This document shows positions 42,563-53,542 of a stretch of 64,000 nt of DNA, one piece after another. Under the pieces are notes generated by a model that was not told the DNA's origin, did no database searches, and saw only the letters and a list, made by a program, of their open reading frames with translations. Position numbers and translations under genes: made by a program. Source of the stretch: Diaporthe sp. PMI_573 (lineage: Eukaryota > Ascomycota > Sordariomycetes > Diaporthales > Diaporthaceae); contig JAJTUP010000093.1 of the NCBI GenBank assembly GCA_021399435.1, positions 124,001 through 188,000 of the forward strand. Direction: 5' to 3'. The number at the start of each line of letters is the position of its first letter. The stretch's first letter is position 1.

Positions 42563-44615
42563 ATGGCCTCTTCACTTGATAGGCAGAAACTTCTTACTTG
42601 GACAGCAGATGAGGTTGGCAAACTGCTCAGGAACAATGCCCTGAGTGTGACCGATGTCGTCATGGCGACGACCCAGAGAATCAATGACGACAATTGAGAT
42701 GGTCTCAAACTCGCCGCCATCATTTCTCTGGCACCCAAAGCAAAGCTGCTGGAGCTTGCGCAGCAGCTGGACAAAGAATTGGCAGAAGGCAAGCCACGCG
42801 GGCTTTTGCATGGTATTCCAGTGGTTATCAAGGTCTGTGTTGCCCAATTTGCAGCGAAGTATCTTGTTGGGTTGTTGATTGACGACCTCGGGGCAGGACT
42901 GCTTCGCCACTCACCCCGATCTTGGAATGACTACCAGCGCAGGGAGCTATGCATTATTGCAGGATAGACCTATCAAGAATGCCCCTCTCGTGGACAAGGT
43001 ATGCGACCTCTGCCTTGATGCACTGTTGTCGGACGTCACTGATCTCGTCCACAGCTCCTCGCAGCGGGGGCCGTCATCATCGGCAAAAGCAACCTCAGCG
43101 TAAGTGTGGGAGCTCATCAAGACAATGACAACAGCGGACAATTGAATTAGGAGCTCTGCGCCTTCAAGTGAGGCTTTTGTCACTTGTTCAAGGATAACGG
43201 CACTGACATGGAGTAGGGGCGACGGTCTGATTGACGGATTTTCCCCAGTTGGTGGCCAGACCAAGTCGCCTTACATCTACGGTGACATTGTACTTGACGA
43301 AGGAGATCTTTCACCATCGGTACGTCATTTCAGCGCCTCAAAAGTACCTGGCTGACACTGCGGGTAGAGCCCCGGCGGTTCATCGACTGGGAGTGCAGTC
43401 AGCGTCTCTGCAGGCTTCGCCCTCATCGGTATCGGCACCGAAAATGATGGCTCCATCACCCAACCTTCATCACGGCAGGCACTCTACTCTTTGAAGCCCA
43501 CACGTGGCCTGATTGACTGTAGTGGCGCATTCCGAGTGTCTCGAAGCCTTGACACCCCAGGAGCAATGGCCCGATCTCCTCGGGACGTTGCTATGGCGAT
43601 TGCAGCCATGTTGAATCAAGAAACGAAGAATTCGCTGCCCGATGGTAACTACGAATCCAGTTTCAGCGATTCCTTCGAAAATCTGAGAGTCGGATTCGTT
43701 GACCCCGCTCTTTGGAGATTTCCGCCCGATCTCTGGGTGCCTAGTGAAGAAGCAAAGCATCAACATGTAAGCTAATTGAACTTCCGACCGAGATGAAAGA
43801 TGCTGACTCCTCTAGGACAATTTGTATCATGAAACTCTACGGAGGATACAGTCCTTGGGTGCCTTCGTGAAGTACCCAGTTCGGCTTCCACCAATAGAAG
43901 AATTGAACATTGGTCACGAATGGGCTCCCGGAACCGTGAACTGTGAGATACCAACATGAGTCAGAAAGAAACAAACCAATTTCTCACATGACCTGGCCTC
44001 TCTAGTTTCGAGAATGCAGCAACAACCGAGGACTTCTTTCGAGAGTACTTTGAGACGGGCTCGAGTGTCCGTAATCTCGCGGACATTGTTCAATACAACA
44101 AGGACCATCCGGAAACGTGTCTTCCAAAGGGTGAGTGTTTAATTTGTCAATAATCTAAGCGCCAAAGTCAAAGCGTTAACTGTATAATAGATGCACCCGA
44201 CCAGTCGACTCTTACTCAAGCTCTTGAGCATCCCCCCTCAGAGGAGAGTTACAACACGGCCTTTGCACACATACACAAAGTTGCCAGGGATGAAGGGCTG
44301 GACAAGATAATGAATCTTGAGAACCTCGACGTTTTGTTTGCCCCCATGGACTCCCCGATATGTTCCCTGAGCACCGCATCAGGTAAGCAATATCATCCAC
44401 CTAGCATCCTGGATATCTACTCACGCTATTCAGGGTATCCGATCGCCAACGTACCCCTGGGGAGATATCATCTGAAAGGCGTGGCCAGCCGTCCCTTCGG
44501 ACTGGCTATTCTGGCGAAAGCAGGCGGAGAAGGAACTTTGTTCAAAGTCATGACCGCTTACGAAGCCAACTTTCCCCGTCGCGTCATCCCAGAACAGCTG
44601 CTTCCTCATCTCTAG
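42563..44615 (+). pseudogene. Amidase-signature enzyme gene, 10 exons, broken by an in-frame TGA
   Basis: Would hydrolyse an amide using the Ser-cisSer-Lys triad. Exons: 42563-42832, 42897-42998, 43055-43099, 43151-43167 (17 nt), 43217-43319, 43368-43766, 43816-43942, 44006-44130, 44191-44382, 44434-44615. Nearly all GT-AG junctions keep frame and family sequence: the Lys region GIPVVIK, SPGGSSTGSAVSVSAGFA, GTENDGSI with the nucleophile Ser, and the C-terminal YPIANVPLG. TGA at 42695-42697 interrupts exon 1 between NDDN and DGLKLAA, where homologues have a sense codon; CGA-to-TGA is a simple explanation. The junction 43942/44006 also appears one base out of phase, perhaps a lost G at the donor. 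Everything else is intact, so loss looks recent. Confidence 0.82.
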
Positions 44616-45299
44616 ATAGTTTGTTTTTCTTTGGGCACGGTGGTGTTCTGGTGATAAATCGCTGCCTGGCCTCAACACATTCAGGCATATGATCATTGGC
44701 CCGCCGTCCGGCATCTTGTCGACCCACTCAGTGGCGAGGAACTGGGGAAAGCTACGCTACTCTAGCTCGGAAGAATTCCTTCCCACGCATGTCCATAGTC
44801 ATTCAATTTAACAGGATCTCGCTCAAGAAGAAATGTACTTCTGAAGGCTCCTGGTCGACTAACGTGAGGATCATGGAGACGTCATGCGGCGCAAGGTTCC
44901 GAAAGACATCTTCTTCATGACGGATACGACCAAATCCGAGGCGGCGCGAGTGAATATACCTCAGACCTTGACTCAGAGGAGTGAGCTGCAGCTAACGAAT
45001 CCAAGCCTGTACACGTAGAACGTAAAGCCAGTCACAGGAGCCAATACTCAGGAATGAACACCACGCTTAATCACCGCGTTTGCACCTAAATCGTTTAGCG
45101 TTAAGTACTACACGCCGTCTTCAGTGCCACACAGCAATCATCCATTGCCTGACGTGGAACCACCATATAACTCACCGTCTACAGCCCCCAACTTCGAGGC
45201 AAAAGAACCAGAAGATTCACTACAATTTTACAATCAATCTAGAGACACTCATACCACATCACTTCACTCCGCGCTTGGCCTTCCTTGCTCAATCTGAAC
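44616..45299. other. Interval with a possible decayed coding fragment
   Basis: At about 44740-44950 (+) short coding-like runs appear between stops (SEEFLPTHVHS, then MRRKVPKDIFFMTDTTKSEA). I do not recognise the family. The 3' part should carry the promoter of the dehydrogenase relic. Confidence 0.3.
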
Positions 45300-47469
45300 A
45301 TGACTACTAATACAGAGGACGTGCAGCTGGACCGACAACATCTGATCCCCCTCAGTGAGGTTCAGAAGCATTGTCGGCCAGAGGACTGCTGGATAATTAT
45401 CAATGTAAGCTTTCCTTCGGATCTCGGTGGATACAAACGCTGAGTGTATCCTAGGGTGTCATCTACGATGTGAGTGGCTACCTCAAATTGCATCCTGGAG
45501 GACCACAGGCTGTGCTCGATAAGGCTGGGACAGATGCGACGTAAGTGACTAAATGATAGCTACTCTCATCACAGATACTCACACATTACATGTTGGAAGG
45601 CACGGTCTGGCGGCATTCGGATAACTAAGCAGATAGCCTACATTACCCGCTCCTTCTGAGCGCTCTAGCCGTACGGATTCCTTTCTTTACGACACCAACA
45701 ACAGTATAAATGTAATTGTTAAACTCATCATTACATAGCGAGTCCTTTTCCCCGATACAACCCCCCCCCCCCCCGACGCGCTGAGCACTCTGCCGCCGGA
45801 GGCACGGGTCTGTCCAGTGGACCCGACCACGATACCCGCACCAAAGGCCAAGGTTTTGACCGAGGACGAAACACGTCGACAGAAGGCACGGGAACAACTT
45901 CCGCCAATTCAAGCTATGCTCCTTCTTAAGATTTCGAATTATGGGCAAAACGGGTTCTGAGCGAAAAGGCATGGGCGCACTACCGTAGCGCAGCAGACGA
46001 GGAGCGGTGTAAGCCACGCAACCGAGCCCGTACCCCTTTGGCAAGCGCTTCGAACAGCAAGCGCGCCTCTAACTAACAAGAGCAAAGCCTTTGATGAGAA
46101 TACGAACGCATGCCCTGAGGCGCTACTTTTCCGGCCTCGCATGCTCCGCGACATGACACCCAGCTCGACACAGACGGCCTTCGCGGGAATCGTCAGTGCG
46201 TTGCCAATCTTCATATCTCCAGCCGCCATGGCCAAGCTTGGCCATCCACTGAGAGAAGTGAACTTGACCAGAGCAGCCGCGAAATATGGGGTTGTCCAGG
46301 CCGTAGGTTGCATCATCAAACTTTGTCTCGAGCTGGACCGGTAATCGTCAGTAGATTTCCGCGAACGCGAGCTGCAGCCTTGAACAAATTTTCGAAGCGA
46401 GGAAGGAAGGCCAAGCCCTTCTCTACCAGGTCTGTTTGCGTCCGCCGGCCCCCTCTTCGGTTCTAAGCAATGGTATTTACAAGAGAACATGAACAGATTT
46501 ACATCGACAGAGTTCGTAGCGTGTCCGAGAAGATTCTCCGGAAGGTCGAGAAGCTGGGCGCCAAGGCCATCGTATTTACAGTCGATGTCTGCTGGGAGTC
46601 AAAGAGGACACTGGACGTCCGAGCCAAGGGTGCATTTCCAAAGACCTCTTTAGGTGCGTTTATGGCAATGGGAGGGCTCCAGGATCGCAACTTGACCTGG
46701 AATGATATTGCATTCATTCGCATAAGCACAATCCTAGAACCTCCAGCCCTCATCGCTAATACGGTGGGTGCATTGAACCTGATACTGATATTCGACAGCG
46801 CAACACCACGCTTCCGATCCTCATCAAAGGGATTCCGAGCATAGAGGATGTTCAGCTGTGCATCAATCATCAAGTCTAAGGAGTGATAATTGTAAGCCGT
46901 TGTCCAGCATGCCCCATTCTGTACTGATAAACATATATGGCTTTGACGCTGCCTTGATGGGCTTTTCCTTGTTGTGGCTCAGCTTGAGATAATTAACGTC
47001 TCTTTGCCCAAGTCCAACCATGGAGGGCGACAGACGGACTACGCGCCGGCTCCAATTGACATACTCTACGAGATGAGATCGTACCGACCAGACATGTTTG
47101 ACAAGATCGACGTCCTGATTGATGGCGGCGTCCGGTCCGGAGCGGATGTGGTGAAGGCATTGGCCTTGGGTGCCAAGGCAGTGGGTCTCGGGCGACTGAT
47201 TTTGGACGGCAATGCAACCCACGGAGAGGAGAGCGTTGAACGGGTAATCGACAGTGAGTTAAATGATTGCAAGCTCACGCGGACTGCCGACGCTCTAGAT
47301 GACCAGCAGCTGACACATCGAAATAGTTCTCCGTGAGGAAATCGTCTACACCATGAAGAACATTGGCGCTGCCACAATTGGCGACTTGAGGCCCGAGATG
47401 GTAGGTCCTTCGGGGCCATGGGTTGGGGACAATTGCCCTTTGTACGCGCCCACCATTCCGAAGTTGTAA
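45300..47469 (+). pseudogene. Decayed flavocytochrome b2-like gene (cytochrome b5 plus FMN dehydrogenase)
   Basis: The order matches L-lactate dehydrogenase (cytochrome) type enzymes. The N-terminal cytochrome b5 part is in two exons (45300-45404, 45455-45540) with the heme motif HPGG at about 45495. Then come pieces of the FMN TIM-barrel: FRPRMLRDMTPSS, LPIFISPAAMAKLGHP (about 46200), AKAIVFTVDVCWESKRTLDV (about 46560), HGGRQTDYAPAPIDILYE (about 47020), DGGVRSGADVVKALALGAKA (about 47125), and the end REEIVYTMKNIGAATIGDL. The pieces lie in different frames with stops between, for example a one-base loss near 45930 and a frameshift after 46310. A run of about 14 C at 45763 also interrupts it. 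Much more decayed than the neighbouring amidase. Confidence 0.85.
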
Positions 47470-48015
47470 ACTAGGCATGTGACCAACTTCCAGCCTTGCT
47501 TGGACACATATTATTAAAGATTGCCTTATTGGAAAAGTGCGATTTTGATGGATGGTGACTATTTCGGTGCACAGTCACATTTTATGATGTTACGACTTTA
47601 CGTTTTTTCTCCATTGCAACAATTCTTTATTCTCCAGTGCTTTCGGGCGGAATGGCGCAACCATCCACTTTGAACGATGAGACTCGAGCCAACTTAAACC
47701 CTTATAATTCTGGGCGGATAATTGATGCCTTCATCATGCGCGTCACGGTGCTGTCGACTGGTGTGAGTCTCTGGGGGAGTTGGTGTATTTTAAATCTAGG
47801 CTAGATCTAAGTTATGTAAAGGTTAATTATATAGGAGGTACTGGGCTCTTGTGATAAGGCCACATAGTGTAATTATTTGATGCTGGACCTGACAAATATG
47901 CCCCGAATTATCTGCTTCTACTTTTCAGACTCTTGCTCTATTACATTGTTCTAGTAAGTATTGCATTACTGCGTTAGACTTGTTCATCAGGGGCCGTGAT
48001 TCGAAGTAGTTCTTC
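47470..48015. other. Intergenic region right of the dehydrogenase relic
   Basis: It contains the 3' flanks of the relic and of the leftward HET gene. It is AT-leaning in the middle (47780-47900). No gene seen. Confidence 0.5.
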
Positions 48016-50118
48016 TCACCCGAGGACCAGAGAGATGAACTGAGGCCCCGAATCGTCCCATTCCTTGGCGTCTGCCTCCCCGCTTGCACGACGGTACGCA
48101 ACTCCGTCTTTCCACTCGACCCAAAACACTGCATATCTCTCCAGTATCGTATCATTCGAGTAGTGTATGCGAATTTTGCACACGGCCACCAGTTCCACAG
48201 AGAACGCAGCGCCATTCGTATCTTCTGGAAAGAGACTGGATTCGTGCTGTGTGTGGAGATGAAGATAACCCACCGGCTTCCCCGAGCTATTCACAAGTGT
48301 CACGACATTATAGTAGTCTAGACGGCCGAGTATCTGCGTCCTAACCGTATCGCAGAACAGAAAAGGTGTCTGCTCCGGTACAAACGGAACATCGGCCTCG
48401 TTGACCGCCGTCGTGGGGACGAGCTTCGGCCCAGGGTGAGTGGAAGATTCAGGCCCGTGGTCCCGAGGCATCATTACTTTGCTTCGGAAAGCTGAAGTGA
48501 ATCTCCATCTTCGTGCCACTAGTGGCGCTCGTCGAAAGGTTGAATTAATCCTTCGCCTCTGTGCCGGCGCAACTCGGGGCGAAGCACCTGTGGACCACTG
48601 CGTAATCGCCAAGGTCTCGCACTTCACAGGGTGCGAGGGATGAGGCTTGAGAGGGAGAATCGGCTCTTCGAGACGGGAGCTCATTGCGATACCCCCATGC
48701 CAGCCCACCCACGACCAAGATGGCAGTTCAGAGGGGTGTAAGCGGCTCTCTGGAGGTCGAGGGGATGGCTGGCGGCGGCGGAGCTCCGCGGTCGCATTAT
48801 CTGGTGTCCAGCACAGGCCCCACTCGAAAAGCACCTCCGGTATGCCATAGAGAAAGCCCCCTGGGAAGAAACGGCTCAGGGCCCCGAGCGTCCCCGATAT
48901 TGCTGGGAGGGCGTCCTCGTCATAACGGAGGTTTTTCATGCAGTACTTCTGTATCGTCTGGCTCAGGTCATGTTCACGATGGCTTCCGGTTGTCCAGGAT
49001 ACGCTGGGCCAACTTGTGACATCCTCTACGGGCTCGACTGTCTTGGTGGATATGGTCATGTCCTCGTGCCAGCAGGCATGCGAGCAAATCCAATGGATTT
49101 GGCCCCCGAAGAACAACAATTTTCTTGAAGACAATATGTACTCCTGAAACGTCCAGCCCCGATCGAAGTACGGATGGCCATTCCATTCCTGGTCCGGTTC
49201 GCGCCAAGGTATGTGCGAGACGAGCTGTTCCTCCCCAAACTCCACGACAGTCTGGTGAGCCTTCCGAGGCATCGAAACCCCCTCGATGCCGGGGAGTCCG
49301 TCTATTGCGTCGCCACTCAGAGACACCACTGTGAAGATTGCATTGGCGTAGATACTCCCCATCAGGCTGAGCTGCTCGGCCTGAGCCTTTGAGTCCTGGT
49401 AAGGAATGCAGAGTGAATCCGCCCACAGATACCGCTCCCCGAGCGCAGACGTGAGCGACATGGCATGTGCAACTATGGGAGCGACGTGCTCGGACTCGAC
49501 CTCTGGATCCAGGCCCGTTAATGCGCCGCTCCTCCGGAGCCGAGCCAGTATCTCAGCCGTGACAATGCAACCAGTCTTCCGGCCGTATATGTAGCTCAGC
49601 GCAACATACGTGCCGACGACGCCTTGTCCCTCGACAAGGCAGCCCTGCTCAACGTCGATCAGCCACGCGGGCCTTGCCAGCCAGGTTTTCATCGGGTTTG
49701 AACATCGAGCACCATGAGATGAGAGGCACTCCTCCTTCCATCTCTTGGCCAATCCCAGGTCAGTCCATTTCGGGTCCAATACGTGCCCAACGCCTGGATG
49801 GTCCGCGACGCCTTCCTTCTTCACCAGCAAGTTCCAATGTGACCTCCGAGATTCACCTTGCGCGTCCCTGATGCTGTCGTCTGCGAATCCTTTCATTATA
49901 AAGCTCCGAGGGGCGATGGTCCCTTTGTACTTATCAAGATGCTCCACAAGGGGTTTGTGAACAAGGCACCGCGTCGAGGCCCTGGCTTTGCGACCCCCAA
50001 GGTCAATCTTGATGCCAGGGGACGAAGACGTAAGGCCGCACCAGATGTCTTGGCATGTCCGACAGTCTGGTGGGAGCCATTTTGGTTGTTGGGATTTGGG
50101 CTTAGATTGTCTGAACAT
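48016..50118 (-). CDS. HET-domain protein (heterokaryon-incompatibility type, 700 aa)
   Basis: Cytosolic protein with a HET domain, which in fungi triggers cell death after fusion of incompatible partners. Single exon. The HET domain is at about residues 171-330: YVALSYIYG (residue 171), ERYLWADSLCIPYQDSKAQ (about 228-246) and RGWTFQEYILSSR (about 320-332), the three conserved blocks of the family. The N-terminal 150 residues hold Cys-rich patches (CRTCQDIWCG; a later C-x7-C) that may be an added module. The start is set at MFRQSKPK (50118). An ATG at 50292 in the same frame would add 58 residues, including an FFFQPQ run from an A-tract, and is less likely. The C-terminal half is variable, as usual. 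The frame is intact. Confidence 0.87.
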   Translation of the reverse strand: MFRQSKPKSQQPKWLPPDCRTCQDIWCGLTSSSPGIKIDLGGRKARASTRCLVHKPLVEHLDKYKGTIAPRSFIMKGFADDSIRDAQGESRRSHWNLLVKKEGVADHPGVGHVLDPKWTDLGLAKRWKEECLSSHGARCSNPMKTWLARPAWLIDVEQGCLVEGQGVVGTYVALSYIYGRKTGCIVTAEILARLRRSGALTGLDPEVESEHVAPIVAHAMSLTSALGERYLWADSLCIPYQDSKAQAEQLSLMGSIYANAIFTVVSLSGDAIDGLPGIEGVSMPRKAHQTVVEFGEEQLVSHIPWREPDQEWNGHPYFDRGWTFQEYILSSRKLLFFGGQIHWICSHACWHEDMTISTKTVEPVEDVTSWPSVSWTTGSHREHDLSQTIQKYCMKNLRYDEDALPAISGTLGALSRFFPGGFLYGIPEVLFEWGLCWTPDNATAELRRRQPSPRPPESRLHPSELPSWSWVGWHGGIAMSSRLEEPILPLKPHPSHPVKCETLAITQWSTGASPRVAPAQRRRINSTFRRAPLVARRWRFTSAFRSKVMMPRDHGPESSTHPGPKLVPTTAVNEADVPFVPEQTPFLFCDTVRTQILGRLDYYNVVTLVNSSGKPVGYLHLHTQHESSLFPEDTNGAAFSVELVAVCKIRIHYSNDTILERYAVFWVEWKDGVAYRRASGEADAKEWDDSGPQFISLVLG

Positions 50119-50780
50119 CTTCGTCGCCGTCGTTGGTGTGCCAAAGCTGACGCCCAGTTGCACACCTAGCCGCCTAGGATTATTGATAGTGTCCAATTGA
50201 GGCTGAAAAAAAAAAAGGAAAGCGGGGTCGAGCCTCGCCAATGAATGTTGACTAGTTGCCTGTCCAACGATTCCAGCTTCAGCTAAGAACATAAGCACTA
50301 CCTACACCGAAATCTACAGATGCCTGATTCAATATATATGCCAGGTGATGGAAGCACATCACACGACATGGATGATTATGTCATAAATGTAGGATTTATT
50401 TTTGGTTCTGATCTCGTTCCAACGATGTGGATGTAGTTCGATGGAACCGCTCCTCCGCGAGCTCGGGCTAGGTGGTCCGAATAACACCCAATAGAACAGC
50501 CACTCAGGGGTTGACGGAGAGCAGCGGCCCTGTGCCCAGGACGACATCCTTCAATAATCACCCGACAGCTTTGATACGGTAAAATGTACCTCCTCGTACA
50601 CACGGTGAACGATATTTCTGCTGCTGCCCGATAATTATCCTGAGAATCAACCTCCAGTCTATATCTCAGGACTCAGGAGGGCTGTAGGAGCTTCTTGCGG
50701 CTAGAAAAACAAAAGCTGGTCAAAATGGTAACATGCCCAAAAGAAAGGAGTGGGAGCTAGCATTGTATTGGCTCTCCTCC
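50119..50780. other. Intergenic region between the two HET genes
   Basis: An A-tract lies near 50205. No additional gene is supported; open frames of about 60-75 codons look random. Confidence 0.45.
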
Positions 50781-52049
50781 TCACGTAAGCATGAAGTACT
50801 CAAATTCGCTTTCATCGTAAAGCTCCAACGAGTAATCCTCCGAGGTGTAGTACATGATTGACGCCCCATACCACGACCAACAGTGGCCCAGGTTCACATA
50901 GCCCAGTCCAAAGTCAGTCGTCACTGGCCGGAGGAGGAAAGGGCACGCTCCCCCGCTGAGGGCTACCAGGCGGTCTCCGCGGCTCGGAGGCGAGGCGCAG
51001 AGGCGCCTCAGCTCGGCATTCGTCCCGCCCTGACAGAGGAATTTGGCTTTCCCTCCGTCGATGATTTTCATCCGCACGAGCTGGACAAACTTCTTTGCGA
51101 TGTCACTGTCTTGTAGGCTGTCGGTACGTGAATCGTCGCCGCCGCCGTCCTGCTGAAGGTAGCGGTCATATAAAGCTTGCAAGTCCTCGACTGCCGGTTT
51201 CGTCGCCCAGGAGGTTTCTTTGCCGACCAATATTTTGCTGTGCAGCCAGTTCGCCACGGCCTCTTCGAGGCTTATGTTTGACTCCCGAGCGACGTCTACG
51301 AGGAATTTGTGGTGGTGTCTGAGGTGCTCGCTGAAGCTGTAGTTGTCATCATCGTCCTCGCATGCCAGCGATATGTACACCCGAATGACCTTTTCACTGT
51401 CGTAGCCCCGGACCTTCAAAAGCTCCCCATCTGGTCCTGCAAACGAGACGTTCGGCGGGTTAACGTCGCCCTCCACGGAAAGAGACCTCTGCGACGCGCG
51501 GAAATCGGGCACCCAAGAGGGCAGGTCCTCTGCCAGTGCCTCGTCGTAGTCGGGCCACAGTTGCCAGAATGTCCGCGCGAGTATGGCTACACTACCCGTG
51601 GCCTTTATAATGCATCTGGCGTAGTCCTCGCAAACCCGCGGGAATGACTTCTGGTAATCCGGCGCCAGTTCTGGGGGCAGCAATTCACTGCCGCCGCAGA
51701 GGCCGATCATGCTGTACAGGTAGTCGTGTGGTATTGTCGCCTCGAAGGCAGCCGGTCCGTGGTGCGCCATGGCCCTCTCAAACGCCCTCCCGAATCTAAT
51801 CCCCCGGTCCTCAGACCCTTCTTTCGTCAGGATTGGATTGAATTGTGCCCAGGCCCTGCTTCGGAGCAGCCCCCCTTGATGCACAAGGTCACGAGGCCCG
51901 CCTTTCGACATAGGACTGTCCAACCTGTGGGACCGTATGTTCAAAATCACCGGCCAGAGGCGCGTAAAGCGCTCGAACCCGAGCAGATAACGGCCCACCA
52001 TCAGGATCGGCTCCGCCTCCGAAAGCGCCACCTCTTGCATAAATGTCAT
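50781..52049 (-). CDS. HET-type protein lacking its N-terminal HET domain (422 aa)
   Basis: Single frame starting at a good ATG (MTFMQEVALSEAEPILMVGR). It matches the region that normally follows the HET domain in large fungal HET proteins: DYLYSMIGLCGG, then LAPDYQKSFPRVCEDYARCIIKATG, SVAILAR and LPSWVPDFR, the usual post-HET blocks. The expected AL-Y-WG, W-D-ICI-Q and W-x-Q-E motifs are not in this frame, and I found none in the 500 bp upstream. The gene is therefore a 5' deletion product, a natural short form, or has a distant first exon. It lies in tandem with, and 5' of, the complete HET gene on the same strand. Confidence 0.72.
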   Translation of the reverse strand: MTFMQEVALSEAEPILMVGRYLLGFERFTRLWPVILNIRSHRLDSPMSKGGPRDLVHQGGLLRSRAWAQFNPILTKEGSEDRGIRFGRAFERAMAHHGPAAFEATIPHDYLYSMIGLCGGSELLPPELAPDYQKSFPRVCEDYARCIIKATGSVAILARTFWQLWPDYDEALAEDLPSWVPDFRASQRSLSVEGDVNPPNVSFAGPDGELLKVRGYDSEKVIRVYISLACEDDDDNYSFSEHLRHHHKFLVDVARESNISLEEAVANWLHSKILVGKETSWATKPAVEDLQALYDRYLQQDGGGDDSRTDSLQDSDIAKKFVQLVRMKIIDGGKAKFLCQGGTNAELRRLCASPPSRGDRLVALSGGACPFLLRPVTTDFGLGYVNLGHCWSWYGASIMYYTSEDYSLELYDESEFEYFMLT

Positions 52050-52174
52050 GTCCAGGAGAATTTTAATGTGTAATACACGGCAATATTCAATGTCAAAAGG
52101 AATCAGCCTAGGTGAAGGCCGAACGGTACCGAAACGGGACAGTGTAGGCCAAAAATGAAACGTTGAATAGCCAT

Positions 52175-52229
52175 GGAAACCGGAAACTGGAAATCAGAAA
52201 CAGGAAACAGGAAACAGGAAACAGGAAAT
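52175..52229. repeat. Heptamer microsatellite (GGAAACA)
   Basis: About four exact ACAGGAA units, preceded by variants GGAAACC, GGAAACT and GGAAATC. It lies upstream of the truncated HET gene. Confidence 0.8.
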
Positions 52230-52521
52230 CCCTGATGTCCCCAACCAACGTCACGACGATGCCTCCCCTACGCTTACAGATGATTAAAAATGCCATATAG
52301 ATAATCCAGTGGCCGAATGGTTATTCAGGCATCTTAGCGGAACACAAAAATACAATTTTGTTGTAATACTTTACTTCCTATGTCGTTCTAACACATCCGT
52401 ATAGTCTTATTTCCTACCTCCCGCGCTCTGTTGCTTATTGAATCCTATCCCTTGTTAGAATTCGCCAGGACTTTTTACTATTGGAACAAAAATCTAAGTA
52501 CAGGCCATACTTTCCAATGCC

Positions 52522-53070
52522 CTATCGTCTTCGACAGCTACTAAATAAAGACCCGCCTACTATTGGTAGCTTTTGCTTTGGCCGCTTCCAATAATCTGGC
52601 CCCGGTTTAACAGCTGGAGGACTTGGTGGCGGACTTGGTGGTTTATCTGTCTTATCAGATCCGCTGGAGCTCGTTTTAGATGCTTCCTTTTCTTTCCCAG
52701 GCGACGAAGTACCATGACTTGATGCATGACCATGAGAAGGTGTTGTTGCTCGCGCGGGGTGCATTGGTGTCTTTGCGGCGTTACCAGTGGCTGGTGGGGA
52801 TGATCTGGATGTTCCCGGGATTGATTGATGGATACGAGCTCCTGTGGCCGCGGCCCGACCAGCTGTTGCAGCATGGCTGCTTTTGGTGCTTCCCGGGACT
52901 GGTTGATGAGGTGGAGTTCCCTGGGTCGGGGCCTGGCCAACCTTTGAAGGTGGTTTGTCGTTATCTGCCTCAGCCTTGGTTGTCATGACGTTGGCTGAGG
53001 TTTTGACGGCACCTGCCTTCGCCTTTGCAGCAGGGGCAGTCTGGTTTGTAGTGAGAGTGGGCTTGACCAT
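52522..53070 (-). CDS. Low-complexity Ser/Thr/Pro/Ala-rich protein, 182 aa
   Basis: Unrecognised, probably disordered. Starts MVKPTLTTNQ at 53070 after a CAGACAAA leader. Composition is dominated by Pro, Ser, Thr, Ala and Lys, with an imperfect internal repeat (HQPVPGSTKSSHAAT and HQSIPGTSRSSPPAT) and a PPSPPPSPP run. The C-terminal end is basic (KRPKQKLPIVGG). No signal peptide or helix is predicted by eye. The upstream DNA has promoter-like AT content. It could be a real small gene or a chance frame; the internal repeat favours a real one. Confidence 0.5.
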   Translation of the reverse strand: MVKPTLTTNQTAPAAKAKAGAVKTSANVMTTKAEADNDKPPSKVGQAPTQGTPPHQPVPGSTKSSHAATAGRAAATGARIHQSIPGTSRSSPPATGNAAKTPMHPARATTPSHGHASSHGTSSPGKEKEASKTSSSGSDKTDKPPSPPPSPPAVKPGPDYWKRPKQKLPIVGGSLFSSCRRR

Positions 53071-53266
53071 TTTGTCTGAAAAGATAAGTTGATCACGCAA
53101 AAATCAGAGAAAAGATGTTCAGAAAGGTCTCGCTGACGGAATTTCGTAGCAGACCGGATGATGAAGCCAGTTGAGGGTGATTGGAGGATTCTCAAGGTCA
53201 GTATGATTTATGAGTCGTGAAGACGTGCTGATAGAACTCGGGCGTTGCGAGAATTTATAATTCTGG

Positions 53267-53542
53267 ATGGAAATGTTTATTACACAGCCTTTCACGACAG
53301 TCACGGAAGTGGATCTTGTGCAGGTACGGGCCACAACAGCTGAGGCATCTCGTGAGCCAACATCAAGTTCCACCTTGTACTATTTCAAGACATTGGGTGC
53401 AGTTTTGGCTCTGCTGCTGCTGCTGCATCCTCCGGCAGCTAGGTGGGGTGCGGCTGTGTCACGCCTCTGCAATGACCTGGCCGGCCTGATCGTGGTTCCT
53501 AGGGAGTGGGGCTTCGTGGTTGCAAGCTTAGGACACCCATAG
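53267..53542 (+). CDS. Possible small membrane protein, 91 aa
   Basis: ATG at 53267 gives a peptide with one strong hydrophobic segment (TLGAVLALLLLLHPP, residues about 43-57). It is divergent from the low-complexity gene, about 200 bp apart. No homology recognised; the hydrophobic run comes from a CTG repeat (CTGCTGCTGCTG), so this may be chance. Confidence 0.25.
   Translation: MEMFITQPFTTVTEVDLVQVRATTAEASREPTSSSTLYYFKTLGAVLALLLLLHPPAARWGAAVSRLCNDLAGLIVVPREWGFVVASLGHP

Noticed and set aside
45763..45777. Poly-C run as a regulatory element
   Set aside because: It lies inside a decayed gene and is better explained by slippage, or by a sequencing error in a homopolymer.
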